From Bacteroidales bacterium (GTDB lineage Bacteria > Bacteroidota > Bacteroidia > Bacteroidales > UBA12077), in contig DMBU01000052.1 in the NCBI GenBank assembly GCA_003446015.1, forward strand, positions 13,690 through 77,689: a DNA stretch of 64,000 nt. The letters are read 5' to 3'. The notes under the pieces were generated by a model. The model worked only from the letters and a program-made list of their open reading frames with translations. It did not search any database and had not been told where the DNA came from. Positions 27,313 through 35,025 of this stretch are shown one piece after another (position 1 is the first letter of the stretch; the number at the start of each line of letters is the position of its first letter). Made by a program: the position numbers and the translations under genes.

Positions 27313-27799
27313 ATATTTTTACAAGTATATTTTCAAATTTTTTTACAATTTTCTCTGTAGCAACATCTATATCCAGCGATTCAACATTTATCCAATGAAT
27401 ATATAAAATGTCTTTTTCAATATCTACAGTTAATGTTCCCGGAGTTAGGGTAATAGAATTTGTAAGTATCATACGGGCCATTTTTGACTTTAATATTGTT
27501 CTTGTTTTTACAATCCCAGGATTTATTGGTAGAGATGGTTTTAAAACTATTAAAGCAACCTGGATATTCGATTTTATAAGCTCCCAAAAGAATACCAGCA
27601 AATAAATAAGCGTATAAAAAAATGCAGTTGGGGTAAATTTGAATTCGTTCAGAACATCAGTTCTCTTTCCAAAAATAATGGCGATTACAAATGATAATAC
27701 GAATCCAACGGCGATTACTTCAAGTTTAAAACTATTATTTATAAGAAACCAAATAATCATTAAAACTATGAATATTGCAAATTGGTTTTTAATCTTCAT
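27305..27799 (-). CDS. mrpE: MrpE-type antiporter subunit, first gene of the operon
   Basis: A 164-residue protein of the MrpE/MnhE/MbhA family, with two or three helices and a hydrophilic C-terminal domain. TRTILKSKMARMILTNSITLTPGTLTVD is the family signature. I use the ATG at 27799, because the 16 additional upstream residues to 27847 are hydrophilic and not seen in the family, and because the longer start would lie within about ten bases of the likely -7 element. It is the first gene of the twelve-gene operon, transcribed away from the FNR-type regulator. Confidence 0.88.
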   Translation of the reverse strand: MKIKNQFAIFIVLMIIWFLINNSFKLEVIAVGFVLSFVIAIIFGKRTDVLNEFKFTPTAFFYTLIYLLVFFWELIKSNIQVALIVLKPSLPINPGIVKTRTILKSKMARMILTNSITLTPGTLTVDIEKDILYIHWINVESLDIDVATEKIVKKFENILVKIYG

Positions 27800-27844
27800 A
27801 TTTTGGTATTTATTTTTATATATATTTATATATTTAGATTCTGA

Positions 27845-27852
27845 CAAATCTA
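27845..27852 (-). promoter_or_regulatory. Candidate -7 promoter element (TAGATTTG) of the Mrp-Nuo operon
   Basis: The minus strand reads TAGATTTG, an exact match to TAnnTTTG. Transcription would begin near 27838, leaving a leader of about 40 bases before mrpE. No clear -33 box is seen. A 9-base odd palindrome, GTATTATAC (27887-27895), lies about 50 bases upstream of the presumed start. Confidence 0.5.
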
Positions 27853-27958
27853 CAATACAAAATCTGAAATTAACTCCATTACTTAGGTATTATACAATAT
27901 CTTTTACGCATACATTTATCTATTTATTTATAGACTTATGTTTATTTTAATATTGTTT

Positions 27959-27966
27959 TATCTTTG
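27959..27966 (+). promoter_or_regulatory. Candidate -7 promoter element (TATCTTTG) of the FNR-type gene
   Basis: TATCTTTG matches TAnnTTTG exactly and lies 55 bases before the regulator start codon. It is back to back with the operon promoter at 27845-27852, so the two share a control region of about 110 bases. Confidence 0.55.
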
Positions 27967-28020
27967 CGCTTAAATGCATATTTTTTTATATCTTCCTTAT
28001 CATTTATCATTTAATTAATA

Positions 28021-28716
28021 ATGAATACATCTCAAGCAACAAAATGTGCCGAATGCAAGGAAAAGTCTCTCTGTTTTAAGCAATTAAACGAAGATGAATT
28101 AAACCTGACAAACGTAAATAAAGTACAAATTCAGTTCAAAAAAGGAGAGATTATTTCAAAACAAGGTTCCTTTGTTACTCATATTATGTATTTAAAAAAT
28201 GGTTTTGCAAAAGTTTATAAGGAAACAGACTTAGATCATAATCTTATTTTGGATATAATTCCTGAAGGAAAATTAATTGGATTAACTTCTTTATACAATA
28301 ATGATAATATTGCACGATTTTCGGTGGCTGCACTTGAAAATTCAACTGTTTGCTCAATTGATAGAAATACAATTGAGAAATTAATCCAGCAAAATAGTCA
28401 ATTTGCTAAAACTGTAATTTCATCTTTAAACGAAGAGTCCCTTCAGTTTTATGATAAAATGGCAAGTCTTACACAAAAACAAATGAACGGAAGGGTTGCA
28501 GATGCTTTAATCTATTTATCTGAAAGTATACTTAAATCTCCAAAATTCAAAATGATCCTTTCAAGGAAGGACCTTGCAGATTTTACCGGCATGTCAATGA
28601 TGAGCGTTGTACGCACTCTAAAGGACCTTAAAGCAGAAGGAATTATTGAAGATGAGAAAGGATTTATTGAAATAAAAAACAAAACTTTTTTAAAACAAAT
28701 TAGTCAAAAAGGATAA
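28021..28716 (+). CDS. FNR-type Crp/Fnr family transcription regulator with [4Fe-4S] cysteines
   Basis: A 231-residue regulator with an N-terminal cyclic-nucleotide-type sensor domain and a C-terminal winged helix. Cys9, Cys12, Cys18 and Cys111 have the same spacing as Cys20, 23, 29 and 122 of E. coli FNR, which bind an oxygen-labile [4Fe-4S] cluster. The dimerisation helix follows, then the HTH (SRKDLADFTGMSMMSVVRTLKDL). At the recognition helix the FNR residues Glu209 and Ser212 align with Met and Val, while Arg213 is kept, so site preference may differ from TTGAT-N4-ATCAA. It sits between two energy-converting operons and is divergent from one. I infer that it controls one or both in response to oxygen (or NO). 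Confidence 0.87.
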   Translation: MNTSQATKCAECKEKSLCFKQLNEDELNLTNVNKVQIQFKKGEIISKQGSFVTHIMYLKNGFAKVYKETDLDHNLILDIIPEGKLIGLTSLYNNDNIARFSVAALENSTVCSIDRNTIEKLIQQNSQFAKTVISSLNEESLQFYDKMASLTQKQMNGRVADALIYLSESILKSPKFKMILSRKDLADFTGMSMMSVVRTLKDLKAEGIIEDEKGFIEIKNKTFLKQISQKG

Positions 28717-29078
28717 ATTAGGTGCTTGCATTTCAATGCTTAACGCCAATATGCAAATTCAAATCATTCGCTCTGTTGACAAACATCAATTCATGATAAA
28801 TGTCATTTATTCACTAATTTATATATGTTTATAAAAAAATAAAATTATCTTTGCGGCACCTATTCAATAAGGACAAACACAATTTTTTAAGGGACAGAAT
28901 TATAGTATTTTACACTGGAAATTTTATTTTTTAATTCATTAGTGTTAATTTTTTAACAAATAGAGTAAACAAATTCGATTATTATTAGTTTTAAATATTT
29001 AAGAAAGAATACAAGATAATTTCATAATAATTTATAAATTTATTTAATACTAAAGAAAAATTAATATAACAACTTAGC
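28717..29078 (+). promoter_or_regulatory. nqr control region and leader, with FNR-like box and -7 element
   Basis: This 362-base gap has no open reading frame I support. At 28776-28789, TTGAC-AAAC-ATCAA matches the FNR half-site arrangement TTGAT-N4-ATCAA at nine of ten positions. A -7 element, TATCTTTG, is at 28846-28853, so transcription probably begins near 28860. The box would be centred about 76 bases upstream of it. The rest is an AT-rich leader of about 220 bases without an evident riboswitch or hairpin terminator. Confidence 0.5.
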
Positions 29079-30431
29079 ATGTCGAAAGTTATCAAAATCA
29101 AAAAAGGTTTGAACATTAGTATGCTTGGTACTGCCGAGAAAATTATTAAAAAAGCAGACCATGCAGATTTTTATGCAGTAAAGCCTACCGATTTCCAGGG
29201 AATTCGCCCAAAACTAGTTGTTAAAGTTGGTGATAAGGTAAAAGCCGGCACACCACTTTTTTATGACAAGTTTCAGCCAGAAGTGCAGTTCACCTCTCCT
29301 GTAAGTGGCGAAGTAACTGAAATTAATCGTGGCGAGCGAAGAGCAATTCTAGAAGTTGTCGTTAGAGCTGATGCTACAATTGAATATGAGGAATTCAACG
29401 TAGGTGATCCTAAAAATCTTTCAAAAGAGAAAATTGTAGAAGTTTTGCAAAAAAGTGGATTATGGCCAACCTTAAGGCAACGACCATACTCAACCATTGC
29501 AAATCCTAAAGATTCACCAAAAGCAATTTTTATTTCTGCTTTTGATAGTGCACCCCTTGCTCCTGATATGGATTACATCGTTAAGGATTGTGTAACTTGT
29601 TTCCAAAAAGGGATAGATGTTTTATCAAAATTAACCGAAGGAATAATTCATCTTAATATTAATGCGGATTATCCTGCTGCTGAAACTTACACAAATGCAA
29701 AAGGAGTTCAAATAAATAAGTTCACAGGGCCTCACCCTGCTGGAAATGTTGGTATACAAATAAACAAGATAGACCCAATTAACAAGGGTGATATTGTTTG
29801 GTATACTTATCCTCAGGAAATTGTTTCTATAGGCCGGTTATTTGAAAAAGGCATTTATGATGCAACAAAAATAGTTGCACTTACAGGGTCGGAAGTTAAA
29901 TCTCCTAAATATTATAAACTTATAAATGGAGCGTCAATTAAAAACTTAGTAAGTGGAAATATAAACGATGGAGAGTTAAGATATATTAGTGGGAATGTAC
30001 TAACTGGTTCAAAAATCTCTAAAGATGGTTTTGTTGGATATTACGATAGCCAGATAACTGTGATACCAGAAGGTAATTATTATGAATTTTTTGGTTGGGC
30101 AAAACCAGGATTTAAAAAACATTCAGCTTCTCGTGCAGTTTTCTCCTGGTTAATTCCAGGCAGAAAATATAAATTGGATACAAACTTTCATGGCGGAAAT
30201 AGAGCATATGTAATGACAGGTGAATACGAGAAAGTTTTTCCTATGGACATTTTCCCGGTTCAGTTAATCAAAGCTATTTTGGTTGAAGATATTGATAAAA
30301 TGGAACAGCTGGGGATTTATGAAGTTGACGAAGAAGACTTTGCATTATGCGAATATGTTTGTACTTCAAAAACCGAAGTTCAGTCAATTATTAGAACTGG
30401 ATTAGATTTGATGAGAAAAGAAATGAATTAA
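29079..30431 (+). CDS. nqrA: Na+-NQR subunit A
   Basis: A 450-residue cytoplasmic subunit of the Na+-translocating NADH:quinone oxidoreductase. The N-terminal region has IKKGLNISMLGTAEK (the family has GLDLPI-type sequence) and GDKVKAGTPLFYDK with SPVSGEVTEINRGERRAI, a barrel-sandwich hybrid region. AIFISAFDSAPLAPDMDYIV and FTGPHPAGNVGIQI are typical of NqrA and distinguish it from RnfC, which also carries two ferredoxin motifs not seen here. The size is as expected (about 447). It opens a six-gene operon. Confidence 0.95.
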   Translation: MSKVIKIKKGLNISMLGTAEKIIKKADHADFYAVKPTDFQGIRPKLVVKVGDKVKAGTPLFYDKFQPEVQFTSPVSGEVTEINRGERRAILEVVVRADATIEYEEFNVGDPKNLSKEKIVEVLQKSGLWPTLRQRPYSTIANPKDSPKAIFISAFDSAPLAPDMDYIVKDCVTCFQKGIDVLSKLTEGIIHLNINADYPAAETYTNAKGVQINKFTGPHPAGNVGIQINKIDPINKGDIVWYTYPQEIVSIGRLFEKGIYDATKIVALTGSEVKSPKYYKLINGASIKNLVSGNINDGELRYISGNVLTGSKISKDGFVGYYDSQITVIPEGNYYEFFGWAKPGFKKHSASRAVFSWLIPGRKYKLDTNFHGGNRAYVMTGEYEKVFPMDIFPVQLIKAILVEDIDKMEQLGIYEVDEEDFALCEYVCTSKTEVQSIIRTGLDLMRKEMN

Positions 30432-30433
30432 AT

Positions 30434-30496
30434 CAGCCTTTGGCCTTTAGCTCTTAACATAAATGAATGATGCAAAAAGCCAACAGCTAATAGCAA
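30434..30496. repeat. AGCTAATAGC-type repeat in the nqrA-nqrB gap
   Basis: The 83-base gap between nqrA and nqrB holds CAGCCTTTGGCCTTTAGCTC (30434-30453) and GCCAACAGCTAATAGC (30478-30493), imperfect inverted arms. Related sequence lies at 9790-9824 and 18765-18796. It is the only sizeable gap within the nqr operon. Confidence 0.5.
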
Positions 30497-30514
30497 ATTA
30501 AAATAAATCGATTA

Positions 30515-31675
30515 ATGAAATCATTAAGAAGATACATAGACAAAATAAAACCCCACTTTGAAAAAGGAGGGAGATTTGAGAAACTCGAGTCTACATTCGA
30601 AGCATTTGAGTCGTTCTTGTTCGTATCGAATAAAGTAACTTCAAAAGGAACTCATATTCGCGATGCGAACGATATGAAAAGAACAATGATCGTAGTTGTA
30701 ATTGCATTGATACCAACTATTATATTTGGGATGTGGAATGTTGGTTTGCAACACTTTAGAGCAACCGGACAAGAAGGTACAATGCTAGAATTATTTTGGT
30801 TAGGATTTATTAAAGTATTTCCAATCATTGTTGTTTCCTATGTAGTAGGTTTAGGAATTGAATTTGCTTTTGCACAATATCGCGGACATGAAGTTAATGA
30901 AGGATTTCTGGTTTCAGGGATATTAATTCCATTGGTTTTACCTGTTGATGTTCCATTATGGATGGTTGCTGTTGCTACCGCTTTTGCAGTAGTTATAGGA
31001 AAAGAAGTCTTTGGAGGTACCGGAATGAATATTCTAAATCCGGCATTAACTGCACGGGCATTTTTATTCTTTGCTTATCCTTCTTATATGTCGGGTAATG
31101 CCGTTTGGACACATGGCATGATGAACGGAGAAGGAATTATAGATTCGTATTCAGGGGCTACTCCACTAGCAGAAGCTGCTGCAGGAAATATTTCTAATCT
31201 TCCAAGTGTAGCAGAAATGTTTTTTGGAACAATTTCGGGCTCCATTGGAGAAACATCAACACTGGCCATATTAATTGGAGCTGCCATTCTTATAATTACA
31301 GGGATTGGAAGTGCAAGAATTATGATTTCAACGGTTATTGGTGGATTAGTAATTGGATTACTACTTAATATTTTTGCTGTAAATCCATTTATGGAAATAC
31401 CATTCTGGCAACATCTTTTACTTGGAGGATTTGCATTTGGAGCAGTATTTATGGCAACAGATCCTGTTTCAGCTTCACAAACTCCAAAGGGAAAAATCAT
31501 TTATGGATTTCTTATTGGATTTCTGGCAATTTTAATTCGGGTAATAAATCCTGCGTATCCTGAAGGTGTAATGTTAGCAATACTTTTAATGAACGTTTTT
31601 GCTCCGCTAATTGATCACTATGTGATTGAAGGAAATATTAAAAAGCGATTGAAAAGAGCTAAAGTTAAAGCATAA
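30515..31675 (+). CDS. nqrB: Na+-NQR subunit B
   Basis: A 386-residue membrane subunit with about ten helices. It carries riboflavin and a covalently bound FMN. The flavinylation motif is SGATPLAEA, with Thr216 as the attachment site. The N-terminal region contains SNKVTSKGTHIRDANDMKRTM and KEVFGGTGMNILNPALTARAFLF, both strongly conserved. ApbE, which makes the phosphoester bond, is encoded 5 kb downstream at 36538. In V. cholerae, NqrB is the main Na+ path. Confidence 0.95.
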   Translation: MKSLRRYIDKIKPHFEKGGRFEKLESTFEAFESFLFVSNKVTSKGTHIRDANDMKRTMIVVVIALIPTIIFGMWNVGLQHFRATGQEGTMLELFWLGFIKVFPIIVVSYVVGLGIEFAFAQYRGHEVNEGFLVSGILIPLVLPVDVPLWMVAVATAFAVVIGKEVFGGTGMNILNPALTARAFLFFAYPSYMSGNAVWTHGMMNGEGIIDSYSGATPLAEAAAGNISNLPSVAEMFFGTISGSIGETSTLAILIGAAILIITGIGSARIMISTVIGGLVIGLLLNIFAVNPFMEIPFWQHLLLGGFAFGAVFMATDPVSASQTPKGKIIYGFLIGFLAILIRVINPAYPEGVMLAILLMNVFAPLIDHYVIEGNIKKRLKRAKVKA

Positions 31676-31692
31676 TAAAATAATCTTAAGTT

Positions 31693-32403
31693 ATGAGATC
31701 ATACAGTAACACATACATATTTATTTTTTCGTCTGTTATGGTAATTATTGTTGCCGCACTTCTCTCAGTCGCTGCTATAACCTTACAGCCATTTCAGAAA
31801 AAGAATGTTGAAATAAACAAGAAACAGAACATCCTTGCTTCTGTAAACATTGAAAGTACAGCAAAAGATGCAGAATTAGTTTATGATAAATACATTACAG
31901 AAAGCTTTGCTGTTAATTCTAAAGGAGAGATAAAAGAAGGTGTAAGTGCCTTTAATATAGATATGAAACAAGAATTGGCAAAGCCTCTTGAAGAAAGAAG
32001 TCTCCCTGTATTTATTAGTGCATTGGACAGTTCCAAACAATACATTATTCCAGTTTATGGAAAAGGTCTTTGGGGTCCTATTTGGGGATACGTTTCGCTA
32101 AAAGATGATCTTTCAACAATATTCGGTGCAAATTTTGCCCACAAGGGAGAAACTCCTGGTTTAGGAGCAGAAATTGATACGAAAGCTTTTCAATCTCAAT
32201 TTTTTGGTAAAGAGATTTTTAACGAACAAGGTCAATTTGTTTCAGTTACAATTGTAAAAGGAGGAACTGCTAATCCTGATTCCAAATATGAAGTAGATGG
32301 CATTTCTGGAGGAACAATTACCAGTGTTGGTGTAAGTCATATGCTAAAAGATTGTTTGAGCAGTTACGAACCTTATTTTAAAAACATAAAATCTAATATA
32401 TAA
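31693..32403 (+). CDS. nqrC: Na+-NQR subunit C
   Basis: A 236-residue protein with one N-terminal membrane helix and an FMN-binding domain facing the periplasm. The flavinylation motif reads SGGTITS with Thr208 as the FMN site. The usual form is SGATLTS, so Gly replaces Ala, a conservative change. GLWGPIWGYVSL and HKGETPGLGAEI are family hallmarks. Its TAA overlaps the ATG of nqrD. Confidence 0.94.
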   Translation: MRSYSNTYIFIFSSVMVIIVAALLSVAAITLQPFQKKNVEINKKQNILASVNIESTAKDAELVYDKYITESFAVNSKGEIKEGVSAFNIDMKQELAKPLEERSLPVFISALDSSKQYIIPVYGKGLWGPIWGYVSLKDDLSTIFGANFAHKGETPGLGAEIDTKAFQSQFFGKEIFNEQGQFVSVTIVKGGTANPDSKYEVDGISGGTITSVGVSHMLKDCLSSYEPYFKNIKSNI

Positions 32404-33050
32404 TGAGCGCAGAAAAAGAACCTCTTTTTTCGAGCAAAAACATTAAATTACTTACAGAACCTTTAAATGATAGTAATCCTATCACCGTTCAGGTATTAGG
32501 TATTTGCTCAGCTTTAGCTGTAACAGTTAAAGTAAAGCCAGCATTTGTTATGGCTTTATCGGTTATGGTTGTAATGGCAGTTTCAAATGTTGCAATTTCT
32601 TTATTAAGAAAGACCGTTCCACCTCGAATCCGAATTATTGTTCAATTAGTAGTAATTGCAGCAATGGTTATTTTGGTAGATCAGGTATTAAAAGCATTTT
32701 TATATGATATTAGTAAACAACTTTCTGTATTTGTAGGATTGATTATTACGAATTGTATAATTATGGGTCGCTTAGAAGCTTTTGCGTTAAGCAATAAACC
32801 ATGGCAATCGTTTTTAGACGGAATTGGAAATGCTGCAGGATATGGAATTATTCTTATCATAGTTGCCTTTTTCAGAGAACTATTAGGTTCTGGAACAGTA
32901 TGGGGCTTCCAGGTTATTCCAAAAGGTGTTTACGATTTTGGTTACGAAAATAACGGATTAATGATTCTGCCTCCGATGGCATTAATTGTTGTTGGAGCAA
33001 TTATATGGATTCAACGTGCCAAAAACAAAAAACTTGTAGAATCTAATTAA
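32403..33050 (+). CDS. nqrD: Na+-NQR subunit D
   Basis: A 215-residue membrane subunit with six helices, related to RnfE. It includes PLNDSNPITVQVLGICSALAVT at the start, VGLIITNCIIMGRLEAFAL with the conserved half-helix Cys that helps hold an intramembrane iron centre shared with NqrE, and GNAAGYGIILIIVAFFRELLGSG. It is translationally coupled to nqrC (ATG within the nqrC stop). Confidence 0.95.
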   Translation: MSAEKEPLFSSKNIKLLTEPLNDSNPITVQVLGICSALAVTVKVKPAFVMALSVMVVMAVSNVAISLLRKTVPPRIRIIVQLVVIAAMVILVDQVLKAFLYDISKQLSVFVGLIITNCIIMGRLEAFALSNKPWQSFLDGIGNAAGYGIILIIVAFFRELLGSGTVWGFQVIPKGVYDFGYENNGLMILPPMALIVVGAIIWIQRAKNKKLVESN

Positions 33051-33071
33051 TTAGAAATCATAAAAAATTAA

Positions 33072-33692
33072 ATGATGGAAAACTTAGTTAATATATTTGT
33101 CAAATCAGTATTTATTGATAACATGATATTTGCCTACTTCCTTGGGATGTGTTCTTATCTGGCAGTATCAAAAACAGTAAAAACTTCTACAGGATTAGGT
33201 ATCGCTGTAATTTTTGTGTTAGGGTTTACTGTTCCGGTTGACTATTTAATTGAAAACTACTTATTAAAAGAAGGAGCATTAAGCTGGCTAAGTCCTAAAC
33301 TTGCCGATGTTGATTTAAGCTTTTTAAGTTTTATCATATTTATTGCAGTAATAGCATCTATGGTACAATTGGTTGAAATGATTATTGAGAAATTTTCACC
33401 AACCTTATATAACTCATTAGGTATATTTTTACCCCTAATTGCTGTAAACTGTGCAATTCTTGGAGGTTCGTTATTTATGCAAGAACGTGCCTACAACAAT
33501 ATTGCAGAAGCAACCGCTTTTGGTTTGGGATCAGGTGTTGGATGGTTTCTTGCCATTGTAGGTATTGCTGCCATACGTGAAAAAATCAGATATTCAAATA
33601 TTCCAGATCCATTAAAAGGCCTTGGCATAACCTTTATCATTACAGGTTTAATGGGAATAGCCTTTATGGGATTTATGGGAATTAAATTATAA
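33072..33692 (+). CDS. nqrE: Na+-NQR subunit E
   Basis: A 206-residue membrane subunit homologous to NqrD and RnfA but inserted in the opposite topology. [21 protein letters not shown] includes the first conserved Cys region and [19 protein letters not shown] the second, which together with NqrD hold the intramembrane iron centre. Two adjacent ATGs (33072 and 33075) are possible starts. Confidence 0.95.
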   Translation: MMENLVNIFVKSVFIDNMIFAYFLGMCSYLAVSKTVKTSTGLGIAVIFVLGFTVPVDYLIENYLLKEGALSWLSPKLADVDLSFLSFIIFIAVIASMVQLVEMIIEKFSPTLYNSLGIFLPLIAVNCAILGGSLFMQERAYNNIAEATAFGLGSGVGWFLAIVGIAAIREKIRYSNIPDPLKGLGITFIITGLMGIAFMGFMGIKL

Positions 33693-33715
33693 ATCATTAT
33701 AAAAGAACTTAGAAA

Positions 33716-34969
33716 ATGATATTATTGACTTCAAATTTTACAGTTATCCTATTAGGAATTGCGATCTTCCTAATATTGATTCTTGCATTAGTTATGGTTC
33801 TTTTATATGCAAGAAAAAAACTTACTCCACAGGGAGCAGTTAAATTAACCATTAACGATGAAAAGGAGCTGGAAGTAGATCCGGGAAATACCCTTTTGTC
33901 TACATTATCAAATAATGAGATTTTCTTGCCATCAGCCTGTGGTGGTGGTGGAACATGTGCTATGTGTAAATGTCAGGTTTTTGAAGGTGGCGGTACTATT
34001 TTACCAACTGAGACAGGCTTTTTTACACGTAAGGAAGCACAAAACTACTGGCGCTTAGGTTGTCAGGTAAAAGTTAGAAGCGATATGAAGATAGGAATTC
34101 CTGAAGAAGTAATGGGAATTAAGAAATGGGAATGTGAAGTTATCTCAAATAAAAATGTTGCTACTTTCATTAAGGAGTTTGTGGTTAAACTGCCCGAAGG
34201 TGAAGAACTTAATTTCCACTCAGGAGGATATATCCAAATTGATGTTCCGAAAATTGAAGTTAATTTTAAAGATATGGATATTGAAGAACAATTCCGTGAC
34301 GAATGGGATCAGTACAATATGTGGGATTTAAAAATGAAAAATCCGGAAGAAACATATCGTGCATATTCAATGGCTAACTATCCAAAAGAAGGGAATATTG
34401 TAAAACTAAATATTCGAATTGCTACTCCACCATGGGACAGATCAAAAGGAGCTTTCCAAAAAGTAAATCCAGGTATTTGTTCATCGTACATTTTCTCGCG
34501 TAAGCCCGGTGATAAAGTAATGATATCAGGTCCTTATGGTGAATTCTTCATTAAAGAAACTGAACGCGAAATGATGTATATAGGTGGTGGTGCAGGAATG
34601 GCTCCATTGCGTTCACACATATTTCATTTGTTCAATACCTTAAAAACAGGAAGAAAAGTAACGTATTGGTATGGAGCACGCTCGAAACGTGAAGTTTTTT
34701 ATGAAGATGAATTCAGAGCAATTGAAAAAGAATTCCCAAATTTTAAATTTTACATTGCATTATCTGAACCAAAAGAAGAAGATAACTGGACTGGTTTAAC
34801 CGGATTTATTCATCAGGTTTTATATAATGAATATTTAAGTAAACACGAAGAACCTGAAGAGATTGAATACTACTTATGTGGTCCTCCTGTAATGAATGAT
34901 GCCGTACAAAAACTTATTTACGATTTAGGAATCCCTGATGAAATGTTAGCATTTGATGATTTCGGATAA
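33716..34969 (+). CDS. nqrF: Na+-NQR subunit F, NADH-oxidising subunit
   Basis: A 417-residue subunit with one N-terminal membrane helix, a plant-type [2Fe-2S] domain (Cys75, Cys81, Cys84 and Cys116) and a ferredoxin-NADP+ reductase-like domain. The latter has RAYSMANYP for FAD and [12 protein letters not shown] for NADH. It takes hydride from NADH and passes electrons to the 2Fe-2S centre, then to the flavins in NqrC and NqrB. It is the last gene of the operon and is followed by a terminator. Confidence 0.96.
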   Translation: MILLTSNFTVILLGIAIFLILILALVMVLLYARKKLTPQGAVKLTINDEKELEVDPGNTLLSTLSNNEIFLPSACGGGGTCAMCKCQVFEGGGTILPTETGFFTRKEAQNYWRLGCQVKVRSDMKIGIPEEVMGIKKWECEVISNKNVATFIKEFVVKLPEGEELNFHSGGYIQIDVPKIEVNFKDMDIEEQFRDEWDQYNMWDLKMKNPEETYRAYSMANYPKEGNIVKLNIRIATPPWDRSKGAFQKVNPGICSSYIFSRKPGDKVMISGPYGEFFIKETEREMMYIGGGAGMAPLRSHIFHLFNTLKTGRKVTYWYGARSKREVFYEDEFRAIEKEFPNFKFYIALSEPKEEDNWTGLTGFIHQVLYNEYLSKHEEPEEIEYYLCGPPVMNDAVQKLIYDLGIPDEMLAFDDFG

Positions 34970-34993
34970 GAATTAACTCAATACAAATATTTG

Positions 34994-35025
34994 AAAACCG
35001 GTTACTTTAAGTTTCCGGTTTTTTT
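34994..35025. terminator. Terminator of the nqr operon
   Basis: AAAACCGG at 34994-35001 pairs with CCGGTTTT at 35015-35022 and a run of seven T follows on the plus strand. It lies at the convergence of nqrF and the minus-strand fusion gene and overlaps the stop of the latter by two bases. Confidence 0.85.

Noticed and set aside
18813..27799. Possible membrane-bound [NiFe] hydrogenase (Mbh)
   Set aside because: The gene order fits, but both CxxC pairs are CxxE and no hyp maturation genes are present, so I call it an Mbx/complex I-like relative instead.
16944..27799. Ordinary complex I (nuo operon)
   Set aside because: There are no NuoE, F, G, A, J or K in standard form. Mrp E, F, G, B and C-type subunits and a GltD-type module are present instead.
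31084..31500. Minus-strand 138-residue open reading frame within nqrB
   Set aside because: It is the complement of the strongly conserved NqrB membrane region, so it is a shadow frame.
29079..34969. Rnf complex
   Set aside because: NqrA lacks the two ferredoxin motifs of RnfC, no RnfB is present, and NqrF has the NADH-FAD-2Fe2S layout. So this is NQR.
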